A stretch of 64,000 nt of DNA from Sycobia sp. Sy_11 (Eukaryota; Arthropoda; Insecta; Hymenoptera; Epichrysomallidae), in the NCBI GenBank assembly GCA_018907035.1, contig JACCIC010000219.1, positions 372,001 to 436,000 on the forward strand, given 5' to 3'. Every line of letters begins with the position of its first letter. The first letter of the stretch is position 1. The notes under the pieces are model-generated. The model made no database searches. It saw only the letters and a list, made by a program, of their open reading frames with translations, and was not told where the DNA came from. Below are positions 1 through 11,581 of this stretch, piece by piece. A program made the position numbers and the translations under genes.

Positions 1-1290
1 AACATACACGAATTGGTTAGGTACAGGTACGTGAACCGAGAATCACATCTATCAGGCATATGAATGAGAAGCTCACCAACCTAGAGAGATGAGAGCAACT
101 TCAATCGCGTGCAAGTATGCGCCCTAGCGCCGCGTTAGCAAAACTTCAACTCGTTGAATTTAAGAAAAAAGTCGAGGCTCGGTACCACGCAGAATCTATG
201 CGCGTTATGTGATCAATGCAAAATAGAATGGCACGCGAACGGAGAGACCACACGTACAATTTTCCGCGAGTGATAATCGACAACGCATCTGTACTAGATT
301 TATTTCTGTACAACATCAGAATTCGCGTCAGTAAAAAACAGATATGCGATTTCCTTGAGGCCCACTACCTCAATAACATAGAGGTGGTGGAAATTAACAA
401 CTCTGTGAAATATTCTATGGCCATCTTACGCTGTGCCGACCTGCTCAGATCCGCTGAAATACAATGTCGAGCATGACTAAACGAGCTCAAATATTCCTAC
501 CTAATAGGGAAACCCACTTCCGTTAGGGCCATATCCATCGTTTCATGATGGACACTGCATCACTGTACCGGACTCAATTCAACCGATCTGTTCGCGAATC
601 GCTATCGCCATCAACTGTTTCAAAATACTACAATCGATCGTCACACACCTCGAACCTCGCGACTTTTTGATTTTTTATGAAGCCCTGGGTAGCCCTGGTT
701 GCTTTAATGAAATAACTATCCAGCTTCATAACGACATTCCGCGATACCGCGCCGTTAACGCTTCAGAACGCATGAGAGCAGACGCGAAAGTCTTTAAATT
801 CAATGCATATCGATTCGACACTCCTAACGTACGGCTTAACACGTCGATCATATCGCGAATTTTATATGAGCAGATTGCAATCCGCTTGCTGCGACCGATC
901 CGCCTTCATACATCGACCTTGCATGCGTCGATCGAGCTCCAGTCAATCTTGAAATTCTGTCAAAACTTTTCACAACGACCGATATCAAATTCGGGACGAC
1001 TCGCGATATTCCCGACAATCACATTAAGATCCGCGGACTTCAACGCTTAGAGATAGTAAATAATAACTTTTTGTACACCTTCCTGGTAGCCAATCAAACG
1101 CTGCAAGATTGAACTATCAAGGACTATACATCAGTCGACCGGAGACGCATTTCTTACAAGAGACACTTTTCTTACGTCCTCGAGGCGATTTTCCCGAACA
1201 CAACACTCTAAAACATGCCGAGTTCAGCTTTTCAATGGACCTCTAATACAGCGAGCGCCAATAGCCTCAATCCGAGTCGCACGGATTCAG
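1..1290 (+). other. Unrecognised, decayed coding-like DNA
   Basis: This stretch is less AT-rich than most of the window and holds short open frames at 216-476 (86 residues) and 667-1050 (127 residues, with many Arg, Ile and Leu). I do not recognise either protein. The frames are broken by stops, and neighbouring segments in other frames read as plausible protein, which suggests an old, mutated coding region. It directly precedes a Ty3-type gag-like segment and may belong to the same element, but that is inference. No signal peptide, membrane segment or catalytic motif was seen. Confidence 0.3.
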
Positions 1291-1299
1291 TACATTTGA

Positions 1300-1805
1300 A
1301 GAATGGAGCACTTAAAAATAGCTCTACACAATAATTCCAACGTGTCAATTACAGCCAAAAACTGGAAAAAGATCTCAGAGAATGGACGCAAAGTTCTAAT
1401 GAGCCAATAGAATGATACTTGCTAGGTATGAGAGCGCTGTTAGAAAAGGTACCACCACCCCTAACACCAGAAGCATAGCTTGATTGGGTTTACTGGAATG
1501 TACGCTCTACTTTTATCGATAAAGTCGATAGATCGGACTTTGATTCGATAGACGAGTTACAGATATTGGGTCAGAATTGAGCTCAAAAAGGATTTGACCC
1601 ACTACCTTTCCCCAGAATTTAGAAGAAGCACAACAAGAGTGTGTCTATTCGCAACCACGGAAAACTGACGAAAATATCGAAGAGAACGTAGGCGCCTGTC
1701 CTGAACGACGGAAAACTACCATCACAACATCAGAAGCTGTTGAAGCAATAGCACAGGAGTGCGAACGTCTGGAACAACGTAGAGAGAAGAATGAAGGACG
1801 GATCT
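1300..1805 (+). pseudogene. Ty3-type gag-like remnant
   Basis: From about 1372 the + strand reads as a capsid-like protein with several stops. The segment around 1428-1575 runs MRALLEKVPPP, stop, LDWVYWNVRSTF, then a segment with DFDSIDELQILGQN. This arrangement (a short helical stretch, a conserved Trp/Tyr-Asn-x-Arg stretch, then an Asp-Phe-Asp segment) resembles insect Ty3/gypsy gag capsid regions. After it comes a Glu/Arg-rich segment to about 1805 that could be the linker before nucleocapsid. In-frame stops occur near 1414, 1488 and 1573, so it is not functional. A gag role is inferred from pattern memory only. It could also be a domesticated or unrelated helical protein. Confidence 0.5.
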
Positions 1806-3010
1806 AATCTACAATCTGTTTAACAAGCAGTACGAGGATTTTGGTGATACAATAGTAGTGGGTTATGCGTCAGATAGCGAGGCAGCGCACAAGACGAAAC
1901 GATTTGAGGCGTCCCATAGACGCATATTAGTTCGTAGAAACCCAAGCGATGCCATCCCGTATACCTCGGAACCTCAAATCAGTTCCATCAATCATCGATC
2001 ATCGACCAGGCCTAAAGTTCCATAGGCGGGAAACCCCGAAGAGATCGTAAGCAATCCGGAGGATAGCGTTATCCGGCTTTACCTTGGCGATTGCTGTACA
2101 TTTATGCGTACCGTGTTAACGCAAAAATCTGGAGAACGCATGATGAATGGGAAGCACCATGATCCCAGTGCTGATGTCGATGAATGTATCACCCTAAAGG
2201 ACTTTATACCGCCCCCCCCCCCAAGCGACCACATCCCTCTTATCCCGTGAGGCCTCTATCCAACGAACAGGCCAGCAAGCACGATGTTTGGAATTATGGA
2301 CTAAGCGAACACAGGTAGTCCACCTATCCACAACTAAGAGGCGATGTGCACACGTATATACTCTGTCCCCAGAGACCGTCCCCTGTCGTTTCCTCTTGGG
2401 AAGAGGGAGAAGGGGAGCGTGATAGTGAAGTTCAGTAGTCAAGCGGGCGGATCAAAATCAGACACCGGAAATTCTAGAGCATGATAGAGAGAAATGGGAT
2501 GAGACCGAGCAGCTGACAGGCTGCTAACCAAGAGGGCGAGAAACCATCGAACAGACCATGCAGGAAGTCACAGGAGTCTTAGTCAAAGCGCACAATCGGT
2601 CATGATTGTTATGTCTATATCAACAAGTAGATTAGTCCTACAATAGCATTCAGCATAACTCCTTCCTCAAACATACATATCGTAACCATTTCCTCCATGA
2701 TTCTCATACCGCGAGACCAGCGAATGCCACCCAGTACACATTCGAAGGTCATAGATATAAAACGCAACGATACGGAATATAAGATGGAAAAACGACGACG
2801 AACGAAGCGTGCACATGCAATCACAGCAATATAGCGATGGCGCAGCGTCAGTTGTCGAGGAACAAATGAAATGAGCATATATTGGCTCCCTTTTAAAAGA
2901 AAGTTGCTACTTGCCCAGTTCTGAACGCTGCTTCACAAAGAGCTGAGAGCCACCACTAAAGGCATCGATATTTGCAGCGAACCCAATTGCAGAAAACGCC
3001 GGTGAGGCCT
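1806..3010 (+). other. Unrecognised decayed frames
   Basis: A frame from about 1861 to 2219 on the + strand has a single stop (near 2020) and ends at a run of C at 2211-2221. Further broken frames continue to about 3010. Open frames also occur on the minus strand (2194-2442, 2615-2878), but their composition looks like antisense sequence. I could assign no family. The stretch is plausibly the rest of the decayed element that starts upstream. Confidence 0.3.
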
Positions 3011-3099
3011 ACAAATCATTAATAAATTACCCCAATAGAAGTCAGAAGTAGATGATTACAGTACACGGTATTATTCATTACGATAGGAAAACCACCTAT

Positions 3100-3725
3100 G
3101 GAGAGGTTAATAACGAAGATAGCCGACCTCATCTTGATCATCATCCTCATTATCTTCCTCGTTTCCTCATCGTCATCAGCGTCATCATCGTCTTTCTCAT
3201 CATTATCCTGCTCATCCTGGTCGATACTCTCATCGTCGTTCTTATCAACATCATTATCATCATCATCAGCATCGTAGATATCACCATCATTTTCCTTGTC
3301 TTTATTCGCGTCATCTTCTTCATCGCATTTCGTATTCTCGTCGTCTTCGCCGTGGTCCCATTTATAATTATCCTCCTCAACAATATTCATTATTATCATC
3401 AACATCATCATCCTGAATGTCATCACGATCTTCCTCTTCACCCTCGACGTCCTCGTTCTCTTCATTGTCGTCAGCGTCATTATGATTATCATTATTATTG
3501 TATACATCATTGTCGTCTTTCTCATCATCATCACCATTATTGCAGTCATCATCCTTCTCATACTCTTTGTAAACTTCATTGTCGCCGTCTTCGATGTCTA
3601 CACTATTATCAGCACCTTTTCACCATCCTCGTTTTCCTCATTTCTGTTGTTGTCATACTCATGATTATCAAAGTCGGTTTTCTCCTCGTCATCATTTTCT
3701 ATATTCTATATTCTCGTCGTTATTT
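3100..3725 (-). pseudogene. Decayed Asp/Asn/Glu-rich coding block 1
   Basis: Read on the minus strand, this block is an almost continuous chain of GAT/GAC, AAT/AAC and GAA/GAG codons. It encodes a very acidic sequence with scattered Tyr, His, Lys and Gly. The acidic reading passes through at least three frames: one ends near 3610, a second runs from about 3610 to a stop near 3385, and a third covers roughly 3385-3170. A final frame ends in a GYLR-like tail near 3115. The complement gives an Ile/Val/His-rich frame that is only a shadow. Synonymous GAT/GAC and AAT/AAC variation argues for a former coding sequence rather than a plain trinucleotide repeat. Function is unknown; secreted, mineral-binding or nucleolar acidic proteins have similar composition. 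A degenerate GAT-type microsatellite is the alternative. Confidence 0.45.
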
Positions 3726-3736
3726 TCCGATAAAAG

Positions 3737-4200
3737 GCCTGTTCGTTTTCGGCACTTTCTGAGGAAGGAATTTTTCAAGTGAAGAAAGGGAAACACCAAA
3801 ATTCGATCGATCGACCCGTCGTCCCCCGGTGCAGACTCTTCAATGAGGAAAACGCACTCCTTTGCTCGTTTGAAGACATAATTTCTTGTATAGGAATGAG
3901 TGCTCCCTTGCTAATAAGAAATACCGAACCGAACAATAATCGAGAACGCCAACGAAAAGGGAAAAATTCTATTTCTGATTAAAGGCGCTCCTTTGATAGA
4001 AATAGAATCAGAAAATATATTATTTACAAGGCGCTCATCGGAATAACATATTAAACTCCGTTGAGCATTTCTTTTATCTGCCAAAATTTAGAGTCAGATT
4101 CTATCTCTGACAAAACGTGCTCCATTGCTAGAAATAGAATTAAGTGTGTATTAATGACGAGGTGCTCCTCAAATTAATACATCTAGACTGACATAGAATT
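3737..4200 (-). repeat. Array of six hairpins with similar loops (LTR-like segment copy)
   Basis: Six consecutive inverted repeats lie here: 3837-3876, 3881-3922, 3966-4008, 4014-4052, 4098-4140 and 4147-4181. Stems are 7-11 bp; those at 3966/3998 (11/11) and 4147/4173 (9/9) are perfect. Stem sequences differ between modules, but most loops carry a core close to GGCGCTCCTTTG (for example AAAGGCGCTCCTTTG near 3980 and GAGGTGCTCCTC near 4160). The segment aligns by eye with the reverse complement of 30.85-31.33 kb, starting with a shared 16-base run at 3738. It is therefore probably a second copy of that LTR-like repeat in the opposite orientation. No protein frame is evident. Confidence 0.6.
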
Positions 4201-4850
4201 ATAGAAAACCGTCGATAAATAGTCAGTATACGAAAATCTATATAATTAAAGCGTTATAAGAAAAGGCCTGATGAAGTTTCCTCGAAATTAATTGTATAAA
4301 GTTATAAGCATTTACTTAAAATCGACGAAATACGCTGGAATATAATATATATAATATAATATAATATAATTTAAGAAATGGTAAATTTCGTAAATTTTTT
4401 TTCTTTTATTTGTTATAGGGAGTCACTAGAGAAGTCGGAGTGGAATGATTATATACACGATTAAAAATATATAAGCAGAACTGTTGAACGATTGCACTTC
4501 TCTGTGTTTGGCGGGGGCGGGAGTTAGCAAAAGTTTCGGCGGCTCGAATGATCTCTCTTTGTTCTGCGCATCGCCCAATTACTGCTGAAATGAAAACAGC
4601 GTTTATATAATATTTTTTTGGCATCGAAAACATCACGGTCATAAAATTTCTATTCTATATAAATAACACGCTCATTAGATTTAGGCAGTCTTACATATAT
4701 TATACATATACGCATTATATCTGGTTTTCCAAATAACTGATGACCTAATAGCTACGTTATACATTCATATTGTTAATACTAAATAAAATTCAATTTCATG
4801 AAATAGACTAAATAATTGAATTTATTTATTATGATAAATAATCCTTGTGT
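4201..4850. other. AT-rich stretch, no gene seen
   Basis: AT-rich sequence with a short TATAA-type simple repeat at about 4340-4372. Two short GC-richer islands lie near 4500-4580. No conserved protein frame or RNA gene was recognised. Confidence 0.5.
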
Positions 4851-4851
4851 A

Positions 4852-5452
4852 CAGAATCATCGCCATTATGCTCATTTTCATCATCTTAATCGAAATCATT
4901 TGCGTCCACTTCTTCATCGTTGCTGCTCTCATCGTCATCGTCGTTATGATCGTCATTGTCATAATGGTCACCGTCCTCGTTAGCATCATCATCGTCGTCT
5001 TCGTCCTCGTCATTATTATCGTTATCAGCATAGCCATTATGGCTATCTCTATTATTATCATCATTATAAAGATCATCATTATGATGTCCATCATCCTCGT
5101 TGTCATTGTCGTTGATGCCCTTATCATCATCATCAGCGTTTTTCTCATCTTCTTCGTCGTCCTGATTCTAGTCATTGTAGTTTTTATGATCATCCATCTC
5201 ATTATATTCGCCGCTGATCTTATCGCCGTTATTTTGATCTTCGTCATGTCATTGCCATTTTCTTCATGGTTATCAACATCCTCGTCATCGTTATCGTCGT
5301 CTTCATCGTGGTTTTCGTTGTTCTTTTTATAATTATCGTTCTCCTAATTTCCACCGTTGCCCTCGATGTGATCTACATCATCGTTGTTGTGAACATGGCC
5401 ATCGCCATCATCACCATCATCATTATCGTCATTATCAATATCTCATCGTAAA
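4852..5452 (-). pseudogene. Decayed Asp/Asn/Glu-rich coding block 2
   Basis: This is a second acidic block on the minus strand with the same character as the one at 3100-3725. Reading from 5452, an Asp/Asn/Gly/His-rich frame reaches a stop near 5352. It then continues Glu/Asn/Asp-rich to about 5245, shifts frame once, and stays open with one internal TAG to a TAA near 4886. The last part is rich in DDDDD and NDED-type runs and ends DANDFD. Only about three lesions interrupt roughly 190 codons, and silent D and N codon variation is frequent. The opposite strand gives an Ile/Val-rich shadow that mimics a membrane protein. Whether the two blocks are paralogues or parts of one gene is unknown. 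Confidence 0.45.
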
Positions 5453-6549
5453 GAAGTTCAAGAAACCATATGGTAAAACATTTGTTCTATAAAAGCATAG
5501 ATGTATGCTTTATCCCTACATATTAATTTCTATTACATTTATTCCTGTAGATAAGACTTTGCAAACTTAATTTTGTTACTATTAAGAGAACTTTGACATT
5601 CATCTGTCCATGCAAGAATTTACGTGACACATTTGGTATCTTTTTAATATATATTTATTTCCTTTATATATTTTTCTGAAGATTTGACTAAGTAATTTCA
5701 ACAGAATTCAAATTGAATTTACACAATTCATAAAAAGTATACCATTTTAAATATAAATAACTACTATTAGACTTAGCATATATTATGTATATTAAAGTTT
5801 AGTATTTGACTCAGCCCACTTATAAGCTTTATGGGAGTACGCCTGATAATTTCATACCTGTTTATTTAATAGTAAGAATAAATCAATCATGAGAATAAAT
5901 AACAAAGAATCTTCTTGTAAAATCATCGATCATTCAAGATAGTTCTTTTCTATGAGTTCACGCATGAATACTATTTATTTGTTAAATATATTTTTATGAA
6001 TCTTGAGTAAGAATTTTTTAACCTATTCATGTAATATTTAACACATATTTTGTTTATCTTCTGCTATCATAATTAATATAATTTATAATAATTATTATTA
6101 TTATAATTTTATATTAAGTGCATACTCGTTTTAATATTTATTATTCGTCTGCATATTCTACAGTGAGAATGGTGAAGGTTGTTGCATCAAATTTTATTTC
6201 ATGATGGAAACTCGCTATCCTCGTTGAGCGATTTGTCGGGAAACGAATATATTTTTGTATTACTTTTGTATTGGTAACGGCATTTCTGTTGGCTGTCTGA
6301 TCTGCAAAATAGTATAAGATATATTGTCTCGCAGGTTGCCACAATATTTTTTATCGACGGAGCTAATGCGAACGATTTTTCTAAACTGAATAGTCCTGTG
6401 TTTCTCTATCAAATTTTGTTGTCAATGCTGCAGTATATTGTAATATATTCGTTCGATCTGTCCTTTCCGTCGCTCTCACCATCGTCGTAATAGTGATCAG
6501 AACATTTGAACTCGTTTGTAACATTGGCATGTCCCAGTGAAAGCTACTT
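5453..6549. other. AT-rich intergenic or intronic stretch
   Basis: Strongly AT-rich. A minus-strand open frame at 6141-6344 (67 residues) matches nothing I know. No transposon ends or RNA genes were seen. Confidence 0.5.
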
Positions 6550-6760
6550 TGTTGCTCCGCTCAACACGCCTCGGTTCCTGATCGCTCAACACGCTATCAA
6601 GTTCGCTTACGAAACGTTCAAATTTCTTTAAATGTTTAATTTTTATTACTTTTATTTCTTTTATTTTTGTTTCGCGTTACTATTCGCGTCTGTAAACTCT
6701 ACTTTAGCTTCGGCTCAACACGCCTAGGCTCTTGGTCGTTGAGCACACCACCAAGTTTAC
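6550..6760 (+). repeat. Pair of diverged direct repeats about 152 bp apart
   Basis: A roughly 50-bp unit at 6550-6602 recurs at 6702-6758. Both contain GCTCAACACGCCT, followed by a GG..TC..TG.TCG segment and an ACCAAG/ATCAAG end. The spacing implies an old tandem duplication with a period near 152 bp. It lies just upstream of a GC-richer, promoter-like segment at 6960-7110. Function is unknown. Confidence 0.55.
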
Positions 6761-7074
6761 CAGTGTACTTTATCGGTATTTAAATATATTTCCCCTTCTT
6801 TCGCTCAGCAGACCAGAGAATTTAAATCGATATTTCCCCCTTTATGGTTTTCCTATTCACGCTTGGACAGGGTTGATTTTTATTTCAATAATTACTATTG
6901 ATTTAATAGAAAAAAATAACAATATAATAAAATATAACAAATAACCTAGTAATAATAATGGAACGATGAAAAGGGAGGAGCCGGAGCGCAACGTTAATCA
7001 GATGCGTGGGAAAGCGGTAGCCACTAGGACGCGTGGTTATCCGCCGGCCAAAATTAGGTTTGAGAGTGGGGAAA

Positions 7075-7115
7075 CCCTATAAAAGCCGACGCTCCGCGCA
7101 GCCTTGGTTTCTGTT
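7075..7115 (+). promoter_or_regulatory. TATA-box core-promoter-like segment
   Basis: A consensus TATAAAAG at about 7079-7086 sits in an otherwise GC-rich stretch (6960-7110), followed 25-35 bases later by a C/T-rich segment where transcription could start. No coding region follows directly, so this may be a retroelement LTR promoter rather than a host promoter. A near-inverse copy of the TATA module (CGTCGGCTTTATA) lies at about 7731-7743. Promoter activity is inferred from sequence alone. Confidence 0.3.
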
Positions 7116-7850
7116 TGCCTTTTATTTTTTACGAAAAACGGCTGTCTCACGGAGGTCGCGAGTTTTCTTTAATTAGAACAAATTTATTTTTCGTTTTCCT
7201 TTACAGTTACTGTTGAATCTTTAATTTTATTATCTGGATGGAATTTAAAATTATCACTAAGTTATTTCAGCATATTTTTAGCTGTTATTATATATAATAT
7301 TATTATATTTTATATAAGTTTATTTTTGAAAACCATAATAGTTTCAATTATAGATTCTATTTTCTTCAATTTTTCTATTATCATTTTTCTACATTTATAG
7401 TCTTACAATAAGAATGATAAGCGCATAAAAAATCGACTAATAATTTAGTTCAATTATTAGAGTAGCGTTTTTAATATTGAAATATTTATATTTAATTATT
7501 CTATATTCAAATAATATTTTCGTATATTTTTTAATCCAACTATTTTTTATTAGTGCTTATGAAGTGATTAGAGCAATAAAAAGCCATAATAGATACTTCG
7601 ATAAAATTTCTCAATTATTATACCATATTCGTATATAAATGTATTTATTTTACTGATCAAAATTATACCAGCGTTGATACACACGATCGAATACAAAACC
7701 CCCTGTGAAAGATTGCGGTAGATACCTGAACGTCGGCTTTATAGCCAAAAAACGAAACTGCCCGTTGAAGCCGCTCCAACACTTCTGGACATCGCCTTCT
7801 ACTGTACGAATACAATAAACTAAGATTGAAAGTACGAGGGAATCAATATA
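7116..7850. other. AT-rich spacer before mariner
   Basis: AT-rich sequence without a recognisable gene. It contains the inverted TATA-like module at about 7731-7743. It ends at the TA target-site dinucleotide (7849-7850) of the mariner that follows. Confidence 0.45.
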
Positions 7851-9079
7851 TTAAGTTGTCAAATATCTCCCTTCCGCCTTATTGTCTTATGAATTTTGCG
7901 GCTATGTACAAACGCTACAGTGCTCATATCTAGCAATACTGTACATCATTTGAAAGGTCTTGACATAACGTACAATACGACGCAATACATAATTAGTTTG
8001 GATATTGCGTTGAAAAGTTATAGACGTGTAAACATAGAGTTCACTAACGCCGAAATTCGCGCTATTTTAAAGTTGTCCTTCGTCAAAATCAAATGCGCTA
8101 GATAAACGTTTCGTGAGATTAATGGTGTTTTGGGGGATGGCATGCTACTATTTCGAACCGCGGACGAATGGTTTCGACGAGTCAGAGCCGGTGAAAACAA
8201 CACCATGGATAAGCCAGCCGGCGGAAGACCTGTGACGACGAATACCAATCAAATCATGGAATTTATCGAGCTAGACAGGCATGTGGCATCTCGTGACATC
8301 ACTCTAGAGATGAGAGTTAATCACCAAACCATTCTGAATCATCTGCAGAAGACTGGATACAAAAAAAGCTTGATGTTTGGGTGCTACATGGTTTGACGCA
8401 AAAAAACCTTCTGGACCGAATAAACGCCTATGGTTGCTACTGAAACGGAACGACCTTGACCCATTGTCGAAGCGGATGGTCACTGCCGACGAAAAATGGA
8501 TCACATAGACAATAAGCGAAAACGGTCGTGTTCCAAAGCCGGTGGACCGTCCCAAACAGTGGTCAAGCCGGTATTGACGGCTAAGCAGGTTTTGCTGTGT
8601 GTTTGGTGGGATTGTCAGGGAATCATTCACTATGAGCTGCTCCCATACAGCCAGGCGCTTAATTCTACTATCAACTGTGAACAACTGGACCGCTTGAAGC
8701 AGGCTATCGACCAGAAGCGTCCAAAATTGGCCAAAAGGAATGGTGTAGTGTTCCACCAGGACAACGCTAGATCACATACTTCGTTGATGACTCGTCAGAA
8801 GCTACCAGAGTTCGGATGGGAGGTTTCATCGCATCCACCATATAGCCCGGACATAGCGCCAAGTGATTACCACCTGTTCTTGTCCATGTCGAACGCCCTT
8901 GGTGGTGTGAAATTGGACTAGGGTTTCTACAAGAGGGGTATTATGAAGTTACCGTCTAGATGCAAACAAATTATCGAATAAATGGGTGCATATTTGATGT
9001 AAATTCGACCACTGTAACACTTTTTATAAAGCATTGAATGAAAAGCAAAAATGCGGAAGAGAGATATTTGATAACCTAA
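7851..9079 (+). mobile_element. Complete-length mariner element, inactive
   Basis: The element runs from a left TIR at 7851-7877 to a right TIR at 9053-9079. The two arms match at 24 of 27 positions when one is reverse-complemented, and each end is flanked by TA (7849-7850 and 9080-9081), the mariner target-site duplication. At 1229 bp it is close to the usual mariner size of about 1.3 kb. The internal transposase is broken (separate entry). The similar TIRs show a full-length insertion that decayed in place. Confidence 0.9.
8020..8965 (+). pseudogene. Mariner transposase, decayed (D,D34D)
   Basis: The order is that of a mariner transposase: an N-terminal helix-turn-helix region from about 8035, the segment GRPVTTN near 8225, a second helix-turn-helix ending HLQKTGYKK near 8360, then the catalytic domain. 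The three catalytic Asp codons survive in TADEKW (about 8484), HQDNAR (about 8760) and PSDYHLF (about 8865). The frame is lost between about 8390 and 8500 through small indels, and stops occur near 8102 and 8919. Both termini lie inside the TIR-bounded element. The protein would have bound its TIRs and moved DNA by cut and paste. It is clearly dead, and it belongs to a different lineage from the intact copy at 31.6 kb. Confidence 0.88.
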
Positions 9080-9081
9080 TA

Positions 9082-11562
9082 ATAGACTAGTAAATAAAAT
9101 AAACTTACAAAGATATGTCACAAAAAGTAATACTATGGATTTATAGAAATAGACTATGACTAGATTTTTAACACTTCAAATGACTCTCCATATAAATTCC
9201 AATGAGATTTGAATATTTTATTATTAATGTGGTCGTTAAATTGACACGATCGTTAAATCAACATTTTCATTAAGATTTATTCCTAAATTTTTAATGTGTT
9301 TTATTATTCCTTAAGAAATAATTAAGATCACTAGTATACTAGTATCGTCAATGATGAACGAAGTAATATTTGTCAGTGTGAATTGTGTGACTATTGTCCG
9401 TCGACAATGGCGAATACTACGCAGACTATATTGCAATTTCGCAATGAATGTGGATTGAGGAATGGTTTTAAAGATTTTGAGATCATAAAGATATATTTGA
9501 AAGTTAATTATCTTCGCTATATTATTAATGTATAAATTAAATACTAATGACTGTAAATGAGACTCTCAAGAAACTTCAGATGAAATAGAACTTTGAAAAT
9601 AATCATACTCATAAATGCAAACAGATTGAATTCTGTTTAGTATACAAGATTTAATCTGTGAAAAGATGGGTCCTCTGATTCCATCCAGATTTTCGATATA
9701 GCATATGAAGATTATCCGCGTTAAACGCTTTGCGCTAGTCAAAAAATTTCTCTACTTGACATTTTGCTTCTATTGATGTTGATATTATTACGATATTATA
9801 TCTTATTAAATTTCATGAAAAGATAGATTATTTTGAAGATACGATGACACTAAGAAGAGAAAATAATATCGAAATAGCACCGTAATTAATTATATTATTT
9901 CTATTAACTAATTCAAATACAGATAATCGAAACCTCGAGTTTCCAATAGATGGAAATTGCCCTACGGAAAGCGAGTTTGAGCAAGGTAATAACATAGGCA
10001 TATCATGGGATCTTAAACGTTAATGAAGAAAGGGGGAATACCATCTAGTTGAGCATTTGTATTATCATCCAAGTTCATAAGTAGAGTACTTATCTTTTTT
10101 ACTAATAATCGACATGCTTCAATTTTACTATCACAGTTTCTTAGATCAATGTCCTTAATTTTACAGATATCATAAAGTTAAAATATTCTATGAATTCATT
10201 GACTATGTTTATTAAGCAAAAGTATCCAAGTAAATTGAATAAGAGAGACTAATATTGATATTTTTAGACGTATTGAAATTCAGAAAATATTTTTTGTCTT
10301 TCAAAATGTTATCTTTTACTTTGTTTATATGTTCATTATAATTAAGATGAGATAATCTGAAATATTGGCTCCTAGGTTCTTTTATAGTTAATGTAAAAAC
10401 GCTTCAGATAAAAAATTATCAGAATCGTCTCGTATTTACATTTGTTATATATCTATAATAAAAGATTGCAGTTCATATGTTATCCTTACTAAATCTATTA
10501 GAGATTTGTAATGGGGAAATGTGTTTGTTTGAAATATCATTAAGAATCAAATTTACATAATTTCTTTAAGCATACGTGACTTTGAACATCAAAAATATCT
10601 CATCTTAATTTATACTCGTAAAGATAGTATTCAATTTATTGTAATCACGTTTTCGAAATTTTTTTCCAGAAAAAGTGATAAATATTATTCTACCGAAAAG
10701 GCAATTGGACAGAAAATCAAGAAATTGAGTGATGGGAATCAGACGAAACATTACCAAAATTGTATTGACTTAAAAGATCGAGAGCATTAATTATTAAAAA
10801 AAGGCGTAACCCTTATTGGCTAAAATTTATTTTAAGCGGATTGTTGTAAATTAAAATAATTAAAAGTGTTTAAGAGTCTGTCAAAACAATAGTCTAATAA
10901 CGGCATATAATACTATAGATGCAGATGTTGTAAAGAATTTAGACATAAAATATGTAGTATATTAAATTGACCTAGTAGAATAATGTATTGATTATGGCCA
11001 TCATTCTAAATGTTGTCCAGAATTATATTACATCAGTAATAATCCATCATTTGACATTCGTATGTATAGAAATTGGTAAATATCGAATAATGTGAATGCT
11101 ACAACATGTCGGCTAGTGTAATTGGTATGTTATCATTTTATCCGATAATTTTAACGAATATATATATATAGTAAAATAAAATGAGTATTGTCATTGGAAG
11201 ATATATTCTTTATTAACAGTAAACAATCTTCCTCCACCTCTACAATTATTACTCACCGTCTCACACTCGTATGGTCTATATAAAGAGTAGTTTTGAAGTC
11301 CAAGTTCCGAATTTAAGTTAAAAGGACAAAACTATATTATGCTTTAGTACGAACTATGATGTCAGTTTAATGAGACAATGGATTGATGATAATTTGAAAC
11401 TTTTCAATCTTGTTTGCTACTGAAAGAGTATGCTGATAGTATAAATAAAATGGGTTAAACACATTATGCTTTAGTTTTATTTTGTATACTTAGTATTTTA
11501 TACAATATTAATAATTTTTCGGATATTTTTAATATCCTTTTGTAATGGACTGCTAGGCAAAT
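9082..11562. other. Long AT-rich stretch, nothing recognised
   Basis: About 2.5 kb of AT-rich DNA with only very short open frames. No transposon termini, conserved domain, RNA gene or splice-flanked conserved exon could be recognised. It may be intron or intergenic sequence. Confidence 0.5.
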
Positions 11563-11564
11563 AT

Positions 11565-11581
11565 ACACACACACACACACA
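11565..11581. repeat. (AC)n microsatellite
   Basis: A short pure AC run at the 3' side of the minus-oriented R1-type element. Seen from that element it is a TG-rich simple-repeat tail, so it may mark the 3' junction of the insertion. Confidence 0.7.

Noticed and set aside
3052..3762. Long + strand Ile/Val/His-rich open frame resembling a membrane protein
   Set aside because: It is the antisense of the GAT/GAC-rich acidic block; the hydrophobic content follows from ATC/GTC codons on the complementary strand.
4822..5247. Minus-strand Met/Thr/Ile-rich frame of 141 residues
   Set aside because: A frame-shifted reading of the same GAT-type repeat; composition is due to ATG/ACG/ATA codons.
4847..5332. 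Open + strand frame rich in Ile, Val and Met, like a multi-pass membrane protein
   Set aside because: Same reason: a shadow of the acidic minus-strand block, with no charged loops or realistic membrane layout.
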